64,000 bases of DNA from Marisa cornuarietis (taxonomy: Eukaryota; Mollusca; Gastropoda; Architaenioglossa; Ampullariidae). This document shows positions 35,625-48,357 of the stretch, piece by piece. The notes under the pieces are model-generated. The model was not told the origin of the DNA. It saw only the letters and a list, made by a program, of their open reading frames with translations, and did no database searches. Where the stretch lies: assembly GCA_004794655.1 (NCBI GenBank), contig SMMW01000585.1, positions 6,468,001 through 6,532,000 on the forward strand, given 5' to 3'. Position 1 is the stretch's first letter; the number at the start of each line of letters is the position of its first letter. The position numbers and the translations under genes were made by a program.

Positions 35625-35738
35625 GTGTGAAGAGCCGTTACACCATGTAGCGAGACATCACATTGTGTGAAGAGCCGTTACATCGTTTGACAGACATCTC
35701 ATTGTGTGAAGAGCCGTTACATCGTCTGACGAGAAATC
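35625..35738. repeat. Three-copy 39-40 bp tandem repeat
   Basis: gtgtgaagagccgttaca begins at 35625, 35665 and 35704. The spacers cat(c)gt.tgacgagacatc are related. This is a minisatellite with high unit identity, so probably recent. Confidence 0.85.
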
Positions 35739-38698
35739 GAAAGTCTGAGAAGAAGGGCAGAGGTCGAAAAAAAAGGTTAGTATAGAATCTGTAAGCAATA
35801 CGCACGCTCCCACAAACAGCGAACAGGGGGGTGGGGGGTGGACAACAACCTGTTTGTTTGCCGAAAGCTACGATCAACATCCGTACAGTGCCTAGTCTGC
35901 AAAATCCCTTTCTGTAGGTGAACTTACAACGAACCGTATGTCACGCACAACACGTTTTCTGATTTAGCAAAGATCGCAATTGGAAAATAAATAAATAAAT
36001 AAATAAACACAATTGCCGTTGGGCGTGGGATAGCAGGTATGCAGGATGGGAAGGACGCTAACACTTGTCTTCCTGTGATCAGTTGAGCATCTATCTGATC
36101 AGTCGACACATCGTGTCACCAGCATCTCACGAGTCACTTCGTCTCACCACATCCAGCAGCAGCCGTGGCACTGGGGAGAGTGAAGACATGGTCCGCATTT
36201 CGTGCTGTACTCGCAGGTCAAATAAATTCACCGAAACATTACCTACATGTCTACTAAAAGAAAGACAATGAAAATGCCACAGTTTGAAGAAATAGGACAT
36301 AAAACAAGAAACCCAAAAGTGTACTATGAGCTAAAAGAAAACAAAAATTCATTAAAATTATGATATTAATCAGTGTGTGAAAGTCTGGTGTGACAAAAAA
36401 ATGTGATCTGTTTGTAGTCGACTAGAGATCATTACTGTGTCGGATGGTAGTATTTATCCGGGTTTTTTATTCTCGAAACCGTTGTGGAGGTTACCTTTTC
36501 CTTGACGTCGCTGCCCTGGGAATCCTTTTTATGCTGTGACAAAGAGATGTTACATCCCGAGGCGGAAGGTTATTTCAAAGCCACGAAATCAGCACCGTTT
36601 TGTACTAGAGAAAGAAGAAGACGAACAACAACAATAATAATAACTTAAGTATTAAGACAATAACATTTCATCAGAAATTTGTTGCTAAAGAATGTTGGAC
36701 GAAAGGAACATTACGATTCGCAGGTGTCTGACAAGCTGATCAGTCAAGAGAGTCAAAGTGCGACGAACGAGAGCATAAATACCAACAACAGCAACATGAA
36801 CATCAGCTAAGAATAGCAAAACTAACTTTTTACTGAAGTTTTTAAACCGCTTAAAATGAGAGGAACAGCAAATGTTGCGAGGTTTGGTGCCATGTAAGCC
36901 CGCGGGCTACTGACTGAAAGCTTAACACAAAGCAATCAGCTTCAATACTTACGAAATATGATCAGTTTAGCCATGCAGCTAGCGATGATGGCGGTTTGTG
37001 CATCCGGCCCTTGTACGATGACTTAGAATTATGAAGTTTGCACATACGGGGGAAGTTAATGGTGGGAAAGAAAAGATGAGAGCTCCAAGAAAGCGGCATA
37101 GCTGATGGAAGAAATCCTTGTCTCTGGCATCACTGAGTAAAGACGCATCACTCCTCTCCGACGGCTTCCTAGACAGAAGTTCCTCATACCGCATCATCGA
37201 CTTCATCGAAAAATGATCGTGTGTTTGAAAATAAAATAAAAAAGGATAAAAAAGAAAACAGAAGAAAGAGAATGTGGTGACTTTCTTTTCTCCTTCACCC
37301 CCTACTTCCGGTGCACTTTTGTCCACGGGACTTTCGTGCACTGGCTGACATCCGTTTATAGTATCAATGCGCGCCGGCAGAAGCTACTGTAGGTGACGTC
37401 ACGTGCCTCTTCCGCTCACTTACTTTTTTTCCCCGATGCACGGTCGTTTCTCACAATGGGTCGGTTTTTCGGGAAGTAACTTTTCTTGATAAGTTTTGTT
37501 TGACGAAGACTACTCAGTTTTCGAAAAGGATGACAAGAAGAGTTGCTAGAAGAAAGCGAGGGGGAGGAAGCTGGATGGTCATGGGGAGTGGTTGAGGTAG
37601 AAGAAGACGGGAGGGGAACAATAAAGGGGGTGTAGCGGTTTCGAAGCAAAACGCGGGGTAGGGCCGCTGGAGGCTGGGATGAGCGGGTCTTTTTTTTCCG
37701 TGGGACATCGCGAACGATGGTTTTCTCAAGGTGGGGGTGGGGGGGCAGGAAAGTTGCTAACAGTTAAGAACTAGAGAAATGCAAGGCTCGTTTCCAATTC
37801 CTGGTAAAGTACAGGCGACACCTGTTCCAGGCATTCGTTGGGCAGTCCTTTAGGCAAGTTGTCTTTTCCTGTATGAACTTTCCTGCCATAAAAGCAAAAA
37901 ATTGGTCGAGATAGTGACATCACAGAAAGTGGGTCGAGGGATGTTGTCAAAATAATTAAAGAAATGGAACAAGACTCTGAGGATGTAGTTCTAAAACTGT
38001 GGCAAGGATACCACCAGGTGAACTGTAGTTTGCTGTATGAAGGCGATATCAACTGAGTCTAGACACCACTTCATAACTACGGAGACATTACGCTCGCCCT
38101 CGTTATTTTACCTCGGGGGCAACAACGAACCTCCACTTCATTGCATCAAGTCCCGGCCAGCGCTGCATTCAGTGCGCTCGTACAGGCCTCAGTTTTGCGG
38201 TCGCAATTCACCTCCGAAATACAAACGCCACCAGAGTGTACACGTGGTAGACCTGCACGTGAGCGGTGCTCAGCTGCTGAAGTGCCGCTCGCGCCCCCTA
38301 TCGGGGTACGGCTGCAAGAGAGAGTGACCCCACAACGGGTTCTGGGACCCGTGCCGAACGCGGGGAAACTTCTTCTGAGAGCTGATTGGGCCAGATGGCC
38401 TAGACCTTCGATAATCCGACTTCCACACACTCTCCTTCTGATGACAAGGCCTCATTCATCCGAGAAGCTTCAAAGAATGCACGCGTTTCTTCCCCCCTCC
38501 CCTTCAGACCACCAACACTCCCCTCTCCGTGTATCTCAGTGCATACCAGAGAGAAATATTTTATCGGAGGAACACGTGTACCTGTAGGTGGTGATTGAGC
38601 AAGCGTGGTGGCAGCTGGTTGATGAAAGGATTCAGGGAAAAAAGCTAGTCGGACGTCTCTCTCTCTCTCTTGTATGAACAGTAAGAATCATGTGTCCT

Positions 38699-38917
38699 GG
38701 GTTCAGGACTCGTCTCGGGCACGCTGTTGTTTCTCTGCATGTGGCACTTGTCTGCTTTGTGATATACTTGACACAAAATGTCATCCCCAGTCACTATCTC
38801 ACTCATCTGCTCGAGTCGATCTGGTGGCGCAAATGTTAGCCCCTGTCTCCAACACAGTGAAGATTGGCTGTGCCTGGTTCACATCTCGTCTCGGGCTTGC
38901 TGTTCTTTCTCTGCATG
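38699..38917. repeat. Spaced direct repeat, 177 bp apart
   Basis: ggttca followed by (c)tcgtctcgggc, then a gctgtt-ttctctgcatgtggca block, occurs at 38699-38745 and again at 38876-38922. The intervening sequence is weakly related. This is probably a two-copy duplication of a longer, diverged unit. Confidence 0.7.
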
Positions 38918-39665
38918 TGGCATCTTTTTACAGGGCTGGCTGCTTTGCCATGAAATACCTTTAGTTGCTGGCTCGGGGTAAAACACCAATCCCCCCCCCC
39001 TGCTCACTCGTTTGCTCGTTCTCACCATACCTTTCAAAAGATCTGATTTATCCTCAGTTATTTCGGTGATGTACGCTTCTGCATATTACTACCCCGTCCG
39101 TTTGACTGCACGTCACTTACCGCCTCTGTGTACATACAATCTCTACTTTATTTCTTGATTATGCTTTTGCACTCACAGTTTAAAAATGTCAGTAATTACC
39201 TCTTCTAGTTCTCGCCTTGTCGTTCAGATAACAACCCATCCTGTGCACCTGATGTTTGCAGTCAGTTGATAAATATAAATTTCTGTGTGTGTCCTTCAGT
39301 GCTCTCTCTCTAGCTCCACAATCGATAGCGTGTTGTTTTATTGAACACCTGGGAAGCTGCTGATAGCATCTACAATGCTGCGCAGTGCAAAGCAGCAGCT
39401 TTGTCAGGGTCAGCACCCAAATTGCGCCGGCATCTTAACTTGAGACACGATTATCGTGCAATCAGGGTGTGCGGGATGTGGATAGGAGGGTTGTTGGATG
39501 GGTGCGGGTGCCATCTTCAGGTGCCTTATCTTTTCTGTGTGCCCTTGGTGTTGATAGGTAACACGTGGGTTTGGGAGGCAGACTGTTGCTGAGCTCGGGC
39601 AGTGCTTGCATTGGGCTGGACGTATCCAATCATGCATTGTGGTGTTTGTCCGTGTGCGGGCGCGC

Positions 39666-39668
<3 letters not shown>

Positions 39669-39701
<33 letters not shown>
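39669..39701. repeat. (TG)n microsatellite
   Basis: Perfect dinucleotide run of about 16 units. Confidence 0.97.
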
Positions 39702-39702
<1 letters not shown>

Positions 39703-42166
39703 CTTATGCCATTCTTATCTGTTTATTCTTAAAAAGCGAAAATTGCTATTAGTTTTCTAGATGGTGTAAAATAACTTTTACAACTATAGGCAATGTGATA
39801 CTGAATGGGATGTAAAAATATCAGTCTTCGTGTTGTTTGCAAGTGTTAATAAAAAACTGAGCTCGGATCACCTCTCTCTCTCTCTTTCTTTCTGTCTCTC
39901 ACACACACAAGCACGCACGCATGTTCACATTAGACAGGTGAGCCGCTCGACAGACAAGGCAACAGTGTCACCGCGAGGAACAACATAAATAAAAATAATG
40001 GATCTGTTACTCACCCGTATACCACCATAAATTGACCTTAATGGAAATCCTTACCACTGTGTGTTCAATCGAAACCCATTTACCTCATCGGCCCAAACTC
40101 TTTGATGATAAAAACACAAAACAAATAGAGCTGGCGGACGTGTGGTCCCCCGTGTCAGTAAATCGTATCAGATAACATGTCTGTGTGAAGCCACTTTCTT
40201 GGGAGGAGAAACGGGGGTGTTGCTAGTCCCCCTTCTCTTCTCATTATTTGTGTGCGTGCAGTTCATATTTCTGTAGAAGGAGTGTGTTCTCTCCCCCACC
40301 CTCACCCACCCAAACTCGCTTTCCTCTCTCTTTTAGTGTAAGTGTCAACAAGAGTTTTGTCTTCCAGCCAAGCTCCGTTTCAACCGCGCGGCATTGATAA
40401 GGAAGTGGACTAGGATGCATTATCGTGTCATCACAATTTGTTTGTGCTGCAGCTCCTTTTTACCAGGCACCACAAAAGCTTATCATCTTTGCGGTGGGGT
40501 TTTATTACTATTATTTTGTTAATTTTTATGTTATCGAGGAGCTAGAGCAGGCGATGATGTAGTCACTTTGCGAGACACGAGTTCTCCTCCCCCTTGCTGC
40601 AACCTCCTCCCCCATCCATTTTAGTGTTTGCTGTTCTAGACTAGCGCTGACTACCTTGGCGATAACATCCTCCCCCCCTCCCCCCGAGTCTTCTATTTGG
40701 GAAACACAGAGCACGACACGTCACTAAAATTTGTTTTTTTCTGAACGAGACTCAAAGTTCTTTGTCCAGTATAGTCAAGAATGTCGGATGTGTTTCTTAC
40801 AGAATGATACGCCTGGGGTATTTCGGTACAGCTATGCCTAGCTTTTTTTTTTTTTTGACATAGGATTGTCTGTTCTCCTACAGTATGATATGCCTGGCTT
40901 TTTTGGGGGAGGAGGAGGGGGTTTTGGGGTATGATGCTGCTACTTCTGTGTCTAGCCATTTCCCCCTCATCTACCGGTACCAGAGTGGCAGTTGCACTGG
41001 CAGACCAGTTTATATGGGGATCAGCTAGTACCAGTTAGTACTGCATGGATGAATGGATGATGACTACCTCTAAAGACAGAAGGACGTGATGTTTGTTTAG
41101 CTGTTATGTTTTGTATGTCTGTTTAACTGTTATTTTTAGGGAGGGAGAAAAGTTACAGCCTGACTGCCTTTCGGGACAGAAGGACATACACCTGTTTCTT
41201 TATCTATCTTTGAGAGAGACTGTGTGCGTGCGTGCGTGCGTATATATAAATACACTAGTGTGCATAAGTGAGTCTCGCTCAGTTCATCAACAAAGACAAA
41301 CCTGTGACGGAATATTATTTGGTTCGTGCGTGTGTTAAATACCTTGTACCCATGAATGACATTAACCCTGGGAAAATAATTTTCCAATAAAAATACTGAG
41401 ATACTCCCCTCTCGGCTTTTCCTGCCATGGGATGTTCTTGGGGTATGTCACACCTTTTGAACGAGGGTTGGGAAGGGATGGGAGTTGATGAGTGTCGGGG
41501 TGGGTTGTGCAATACCCGGGGGCACGCAAATAACAAGAGTGACGTCACGCAACAGGGTTATCTCTCCGTCCTTCATTACCCCATCGTCAGCTTTATTTAC
41601 ACTATTATCGCAAAATGTGTTTGAAAGCAGGAAGTAAGAAGGTGGAAGGTGCCAGCGCATGCGTGGTCTTTTGTATTAGACAGAATACAGTAATTCAAGA
41701 GCAGTTTGTTGTTTGATAGAAGAACCAGTGTTATCGCCCGAAATGGGGAATAATGGACAATTATGTAAGGCAGAAAAAAGAGGACGAATAACAGGTCCGT
41801 TATCAGTAAAAAACTTCCTGCTCGTGTCGCAACAGTCATTACCTTTCTTCCCCCGGCTGAGCTGGCGATAAAGTGGCTCATATTTGGACACAAAATAGTC
41901 CCTATCACAACACGGCCAGTCTCAGTGGTGTGAAAACGTGCCACGATAGTCGTCTCAACTGTACCTCCTTCCACTTCCCTCCCCTTCTCTCTCTCACACA
42001 CCCACACACACACACACACACGCTAAAAATGAAACATACACATGCAAGAACAGAACGAGAGAGTGAGGCAAAAAAGAGATAAAATTTTGAGAACAATAAA
42101 GAACGTCTCAGAGGAAAAATAGAGAGAAAAAATGGAAATGAAATTATAAAAACAGAGAGTGAATGA

Positions 42167-42201
<35 letters not shown>
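42167..42201. repeat. Compound (GT)(GA) microsatellite
   Basis: Perfect GT run continuing into GA. It has the same GT-to-GA architecture as the tract at 11892. Confidence 0.95.
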
Positions 42202-42206
<5 letters not shown>

Positions 42207-42904
42207 CTCTGACCCCATTTAGTAACCAGTGTTATAACATTTCTGTCGTTATTCCATTTCAAACGTTACCTCCTTTCGCAGACTTCTGAGAGGTGTGGAC
42301 GGATGGGGGGACAGGGGATGGAGGATCCTAAACCATATGCTGACGGAAACAATGAAGCGATTCTTGGCGAACAATGGTTCAGCCTGTTGATCTCATAGTT
42401 TGCATTGTTCTCAGCAATCGCGTTTATCTTTTGAGACAACGTAAGACGCAAATGTTTGCCGTTAAGAACAGGGTGGGGAAAGAACGAGAAAAGGCCGACA
42501 TTATTCTCTGATAACTATCTACAGGCTTGTTTGTTCGCCTGTCCGCCAAACTGTGATGTTTGAGCCAATTGTTGCGCCCCGTCCGTGCCAGTCGCGTGGT
42601 CTGGGGAGCGTGGAGGCAAGTTTGCATTGTTACTTCCATTAAAAAAAAAGAAATTGGTGCTTAATGAGTTAATGAGTGGGAACTGCGGTAAAGCCGTGGT
42701 TGTGGCGGTTTAAAGTGAACGGCGCCTGAACTGCCGGCTGAGGCTGGTGCTAGACAGGGGAGGCCACCGCTAGCTGCGCCTCATTTGGTGTGGTGCCTGA
42801 GCCTGTGGTTTTGTAGAATTTGTGAGAAACGGCTTCACGGTGTGTGTCCTTGTATCCTAGGTGTTGTTTATATTTCAGGCTTTTACGTTTGGTCATTTTT
42901 TTCA

Positions 42905-43178
42905 CTTTTTTTTCGCACACACATACTGACTCGCACACTCACTCATACACGCGCTTTTGTATATGTATACACGTTTGTGTATACGTATAAACATACGCGC
43001 GTGCATGTATTTATACAAACGCGGGGGCACACACACAAATTTGTGCGCATATATATAGACATATACGCATAGACATATATATATATATAGGTATATGCGC
43101 ATGCACACAGCTCGCAGACACAAACATATATATATATACACTTGCAAAGACAAACACACATATCTACCAATACCAGAT

Positions 43179-43222
<44 letters not shown>
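42905..43222. repeat. AC/TA/CATA cryptic microsatellite field, ending in (AC)20
   Basis: About 300 bp of alternating purine-pyrimidine sequence rich in acac, tata and cgca. It finishes with a perfect AC run at 43182-43222. The open frames over it are compositional. Confidence 0.92.
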
Positions 43223-43225
<3 letters not shown>

Positions 43226-44976
43226 CAACGGTATATACCAGTTCGTGATCACTGTCAGTATGTGGGTTTTTGGTCTCCCCCCAAAACACCTGTAATGTAT
43301 GGAGTATAAATACTGTAATATAATGGGTGTGAACATATATGGAGTATGGCTGTTATTATATGGTCACAAAGTACACCTCTTTTTCTCTCTCACCAAAGAC
43401 TCTGTAGCCTTAAAAGTACTGAAATCTCGCATTTTGTTTTACTCCAAAACTCCTGAGGGTGGTGATACGTCACTGTGCGTTCGTTTCATTCCTTCCTACC
43501 CAGAGCTACTCAAACACCACAATCGAAGGAGAAAGAGAGAGAAAGAAGGAATCTTTGCATTGTAAAGACCTGTTGAGTATATGGACAGTCCACATAGTGG
43601 GAAACCATCCTCGAAGGCGGAGCTGCTGTTGTTGAGAGGCCCAATCCCACTCTTGGTTTCCTTTACGGCACCGAGCCTTGATGGGGGTGGGGTAGGTGGG
43701 CTTTAAAGTTCATTAAAGTGACAGACTTAGGGAAGAGAGACGAACAGGGGGGGGGAGGGTTGGGAAATGATGGAGGGAAAGCTCAGAAATAAGGGGAGCG
43801 CTCGCTGAAAGGTTGGATTGTGAAAGAGTGTGTTCGTCTGCCGCTGCCAGCTGGCTTTTGTTAGAGAGAGAGAGAGAGAGGAGTTCTGTGAAGAAGACGA
43901 GAAGAAACAGAGGTAGTTTTTAAAAAATATTTTTTAAGAACAACAGGAAGTGATATATTACAATGGATTTTACTTTCAATTTAAGAGCCGGCTCCCGCTC
44001 GGGAAGGAATGCTTTAAAAGATAGCCTTTTGTACACACATGCGTTTCATTAAGTGCCAAGCCTCTCCGTCTTGCATCCTTAATGAGAGCGCTTTCCACAG
44101 TATTGTGTTTTCCTCGAGCCCACCGGTTACAAGCAGGAACCGCCTGCGCTACAAAATGAACTCCGCTGTGACCAATTATATAAGGTCATGCTACTGAGCA
44201 CCCTCCCAACTCTTCCCTCCTCCCCCCCTCAGTCCTCTCTCTCTCTCCGACGAGCCGTTGTCAGTTTCAGGGAGGTGTTTCAACCAATATGTCTTCCGCG
44301 TTATCGCTTTTGCACACATCAGTTCCTTGTGTGGGAGAACAGACAGGCTCTTCATAGAGCTCTCTCACATTGTGCGTTAAGCAGCCGAAAAGAGAAGTCA
44401 TGAGTAAAGATTTGGCCCTTTCCAGATTTTTTTTTATAGCTTCTCCTAGTTTTTTATTATCATTTTCATTTGTTTTAATCCCCCTCTTAGCACTCTACCC
44501 TTCTTCTCTGCATCCTTTCCAGACAGGCAGCGCTCAACGGGGCTGGGCAACGGAGGATGTATGGATGTTCTTTCTAAGTTCCTGTTGTCTCCCATCACTC
44601 CGAATGGCAGAGAACTTGAAGCTCGCTTAATTTTTGCTAACTGCTCGAGTCAACAGAGAGAAATGAGGGAGGGGGTGTTTTTTTCGGAGTTTCTTCCTTC
44701 GTTGTCTTCTTGCCTTGAAGTATTTCCAGCTGGTCTTCTTGCTCAGACAAATGTTCCGATCTCAGGTCTTGTGTCATTTTTGGCGAGCCAAGACCGTTTG
44801 AGGATGAAAGAAAGCGAGAAAAGAGAGGGAGGAAAAGAAAGAGAGGAAAAAAAAAAAAGAAAAACGAGAAGGAAGGAGGCCCACACCTGTGCTTCACTTT
44901 CACGGCCCACATTGAGGGCGGTGGGCGTCTGTTGCGCAAACCTGTGTTAGATGTCGAGTCGTGAGCAGCTTTCAGA

Positions 44977-45009
44977 CTCTCACATTTCTCTCACATTTCT
45001 CTCACATTT
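44977..45009. repeat. Three perfect copies of an 11-bp unit
   Basis: ctctcacattt occurs three times head to tail with no substitutions. Confidence 0.9.
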
Positions 45010-45260
45010 CGCCTCTTCGTAACAACAGCATGTCTGCAAATTTGAAAACGGGAGTCAGTTTCGCAGGGGAAACAATTGACAGTTTAATGCCTTGCTGGGA
45101 GTAGCAGGCGTCCAGGTGGGGCGGCAGAAACCGAGTTACCCGGTGAGACAGAGATCGAGGCGTAAATCTTTGAAATGAAGACGTTATTAGAGGAGACGGG
45201 GAGGGAAGTCTATGTCTTGTGAGGAGCAAACCTTGAATAAACAGCTGGTGATAAACAAAC

Positions 45261-45261
<1 letters not shown>

Positions 45262-45303
<42 letters not shown>
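45262..45303. repeat. (AC)21 microsatellite
   Basis: Perfect dinucleotide run. Confidence 0.97.
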
Positions 45304-45307
<4 letters not shown>

Positions 45308-46262
45308 ATGTGCAGCTCTCCCTAACAGGGATAGATAAAGATAAAGATCATTATTACAATCTCTCCATATCTTTTTTTCGTTTTTTTTTCTAACATCTTT
45401 AATACGCAGTCCCGGTATTAGTACCCTTATCTGCATGTCTGAACAGATGGGTGTAGTCTGTATATGCATACTTAAGGTGCTTACCTAATTTGCTTAATAT
45501 AATTTTAATAAAAGAAGCTCACGTTGCAAACAATACCACAGGAAGGCACGCGCAGACAAGTCTTCCAATGTGTCACACCAGCCAGCGAGCCGCTGACTGG
45601 CACACGGCACTGAACGCTCGTCACGAGCCAAGATTAACTGCGGAAGCACAAGCACGCGCATTCGTCTTCACGCGCTTTAGAGCAACTGGCGCTGGCAGAA
45701 GCAGCAGCAGAAGCAACAGCCGCAGCATAAACGAAGAGCCTGCTTAGGATGTGACGTAATGTGACGTAACGGAAGTACTCCCACGCGCGCTCCACATCGC
45801 GATCATTCATCGTTCGCCGAAGAGGGAGAGGAGGAGGGCGAGGGGGGATGGATAGCTGAGGTTTTCGGGAGTGGGGAGGGGTGTGTGTGGGGGGAGGATA
45901 TCGACTTTTTTTAAGTAAGGGGGATGGAGGTTGTTGGCGCTCTCTTCTAGCTTGCGATGGCTCGAGTCTTTTGAGAATAAGGCGGCGTGCCTGAGCAAAC
46001 AGCAAATAGTTTTGAGTTTTTGAAAAGTAAATGAAGAAAATTGTGGAGTTGGGCCCTCAGGGGAACTCGAGCCAAGCTGGCAGACAGGCAGACAGATAGA
46101 TATCATGCAGCGATCTATTTTATTAATAGTCGTGTTTGTTGCGAGGCAGAGGTTTTTTTCTTTTCCTTTTTTTCACGTGGCAAGCCGTTTGAGAGGGTAG
46201 GTGATGAAGAAGTGTGAAATGAAAGAAAATGTGTAAAAGTATAGCAGATAGTGAATAAGCAA

Positions 46263-46290
46263 ATACATACATACATACATACATACATAC
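46263..46290. repeat. (ATAC)7 microsatellite
   Basis: Seven perfect tetranucleotide units. Confidence 0.95.
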
Positions 46291-46619
46291 GAGCGTGTGG
46301 GCACGCTTGGGGTCATCGTCTGCTGTAGACACCGACGCGAGGATTAATTCTTGGATGGGTTGGCAGCACATCAAGGGCGACAACAATGAGAGTGATTTCC
46401 CTTTTTACAGCTTTCAGCGGGCCGCCTTTGGATGCTTGGGGACCGCGAAGACACGAGCGGAAATTCATATTTGCATTTACTTCTGTTCCTGTTCGTCTGT
46501 CTGGTGCATCATTCATTAGGCCGCCCATTGATTTTCCTCCTCCCTTCCCCTCCCTACCCCCCTTCCCCTGAAAGAAGTAGGAGGGAGTGAGGAACGCAAC
46601 AAAAACATAGACCCTCTGT

Positions 46620-46790
46620 CAAAATTGTTGCATAGAAATTGAGTTTTGCAAGCAGCGGGCCTGAGATTTCTTTGTGGTCTCTTTCAATATTGCATTCCTC
46701 CGCACAGAGCTCGACGGCTGGAGGCGATATAATGGAACAAACTTTGGACCTCGCTGCCTCTGACAATTGTTGTTTGCAGACCTCGAAAGT
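46620..46790. promoter_or_regulatory. SOX-motif cluster with inverted pair
   Basis: AATTGTTGC (46624), CAATATTG (46687) and the palindromic ACAATTGT at 46763-46770, which is two overlapping inverted SOX core sites, lie within 170 bp. If this is SoxD intron, autoregulation is a conceivable role. This is an inference from short motifs that also occur by chance. Confidence 0.2.
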
Positions 46791-48299
46791 CGCGCCACGC
46801 GTTCCATTTCCTGCGCCAGATTTGGCTTTTATTTCCTTTCATCAGACTCCATTTTCTTGGGCTGTTACTATAGATTTTCTCTGGCGTCCAAAGACGCGGC
46901 CCCTGTATGGGCCCGTGTGCCCGTTTCTGACACTAATGGCCACAAGGATGGGCCGCCACACAATCAGACGCTCTGGAATATTTCGAAGTTCCCCACCAGC
47001 CCGCGAAAAACGTATTGTCCTCTGTGGATCTAAATGGGTGCGAGGAGGCAAAGCCGTCTGTTTTTTGACCCTCTCTCACTCCCCCCCCCACCTCTCTCGC
47101 TTTCTCTCTCTTTCACATTTTCTCTTTTTCTTTCTTATTTCGCTCTCTCGCTCGCCTGCTGTCTTCAAGACCTGGGAGGCTGGAGACGAAGACGAGCCGG
47201 GGTGGATGGGTGGGAGAGGCAGAGACAGGCTGGCGATGGCAGGCATCACTTCGTTTGTCCACGGCTTTTCTTCCATCTTTGGTCCACTAGCCACGTGTTG
47301 ATGCCAGCCTTGCCCAAATGCCAGTGACTCAGTGCTTCTTTTGTGTTGCTTGGGGGAACTCTGATCAAAATTCACCCAAGTCGAAACAGAACCAAGTGCC
47401 AGTCCTTTCTCCTCCACCCACCCACCCACGTCGTGTCCCCTCTCTTCCACCACTACCCCCACTAACCCCGATGCTAAGAGGTTAGGGGAAGGGGCAAGAG
47501 CCCCGGGGAGATGGTGGAGGGGTTGGGGTGGAGGGGTGAGTTGGGAGGAGGAGAGTGTCGTTGTCTGAGTGCCAGGGATAAGAGCTGGGGAGTGCGTCAA
47601 AGAAATCGAGATTTTGGTGAAACACGGGGATTGCAGTTTGTCTGACCCTTTTCTTTTTTTCTCTCTCTCTCTCGACACGCAAAGAATGAATATCTCTCTT
47701 CTCTTTTTCTCTTTCTTTTCTTCTTCTTCTTCTTAGCCTAGGGGCTGTCTGTCTGAAAGTTGTATTTGTTCGATCTGACGTTTCCTATGGTTAGAATTAT
47801 CCCGATTTCTATACGCTGCCTGTCGCGCAGGGCCCGTAATCCAGCGACCGGCCACTAACATAACATTGTGCGCCTTCTTTTTTGAGAACGATTCCCTTTT
47901 CCGTCTTCGTGGATTTCGTCAGTATTAATGGCGGCCCTTTCCTGTTCTTTTGTCTGAAGACGCCATAGTCTATGAAGTAATGAAGTTTCTATGCCATTCG
48001 GCGATTTGCTTTATTTATTGATTTTAATACGCATTTTAATATGTTCATTACTTTTTGTGCATTTTTTTGGGGGGAGGGGTGGTCTTTTCCTACTTCTCAT
48101 CATCATCATCATCACATCGTTTTTATTGTCGTCGTTTACATCTTTTTATATTTTATTCTTCTTTTTTCCTACTTCCTAAGCAGTCTGCTCACCACTGGTT
48201 TTTTTTTCGAGTTTCTTCCTTGTAGTTTGGTCCTTTCGTGTTCCTAAATATTGACCTCTCATCCGTTGCTAACGCTTGCATTTGATTTTATGTGGGCAG

Positions 48300-48357
48300 G
48301 ATACAAGAGCCCCCTCGACTACAAGCCCTACGCCCAAGCCTTCCTTGTCAACAGCAG
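48300..48357 (+). CDS. Candidate 58-nt internal coding exon, gene uncertain
   Basis: The segment is preceded by a branch-like gctaac, a T-rich tract and gggcag, and followed by CAG|GTAGGA. All three frames are open. One frame reads YKSPLDYKPYAQAFLVNSR with 16 of 18 third positions G or C, matching the codon bias of the SoxD exon and unlike the flanks. That frame needs an incoming phase of 1 and leaves in phase 2. The SoxD exon ends in phase 0, so direct joining would instead give DTRAPSTTSPTPKPSLSTA, which is much less coding-like and would interrupt the coiled coil. It may be a later SoxD exon after an unseen exon of 3n+1 nt (a loose resemblance to the YK...YPVQ region of vertebrate SOX6 is not proof), or part of another gene. 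Confidence 0.45.

Larger units (their letters stand above)
35052..48299. other. Presumed intron with repeats, no firm gene
   Basis: It contains tandem and simple repeats listed separately, poly-C or poly-G runs near 38990, 43748 and 47085, and GC-richer complex blocks at 38.1-38.4, 45.6-45.8 and 46.6-47.05 kb. An exon-like frame starts at 46874 after a fair acceptor (cttgggctgttactatag) but has no good donor before its stop. A cag-rich stretch at 45690-45720 is closed by nearby stops. Confidence 0.55.

Noticed and set aside
42902..43336. Val/Cys and Tyr/Ile-rich open frames
   Set aside because: They are translations of AC/TA microsatellites.
45690..45740. cag-rich stretch as the missing SoxD coiled-coil exon
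   Set aside because: The Gln-rich frame is bounded by close stops, lacks the family's QLLQQQHKINLLQQQ pattern and has a weak acceptor.
46639..47301. 220-codon + strand open frame
   Set aside because: No domain, composition follows the C/T-rich underlying DNA, and another frame over part of it looks more coding-like; treated as a chance frame.
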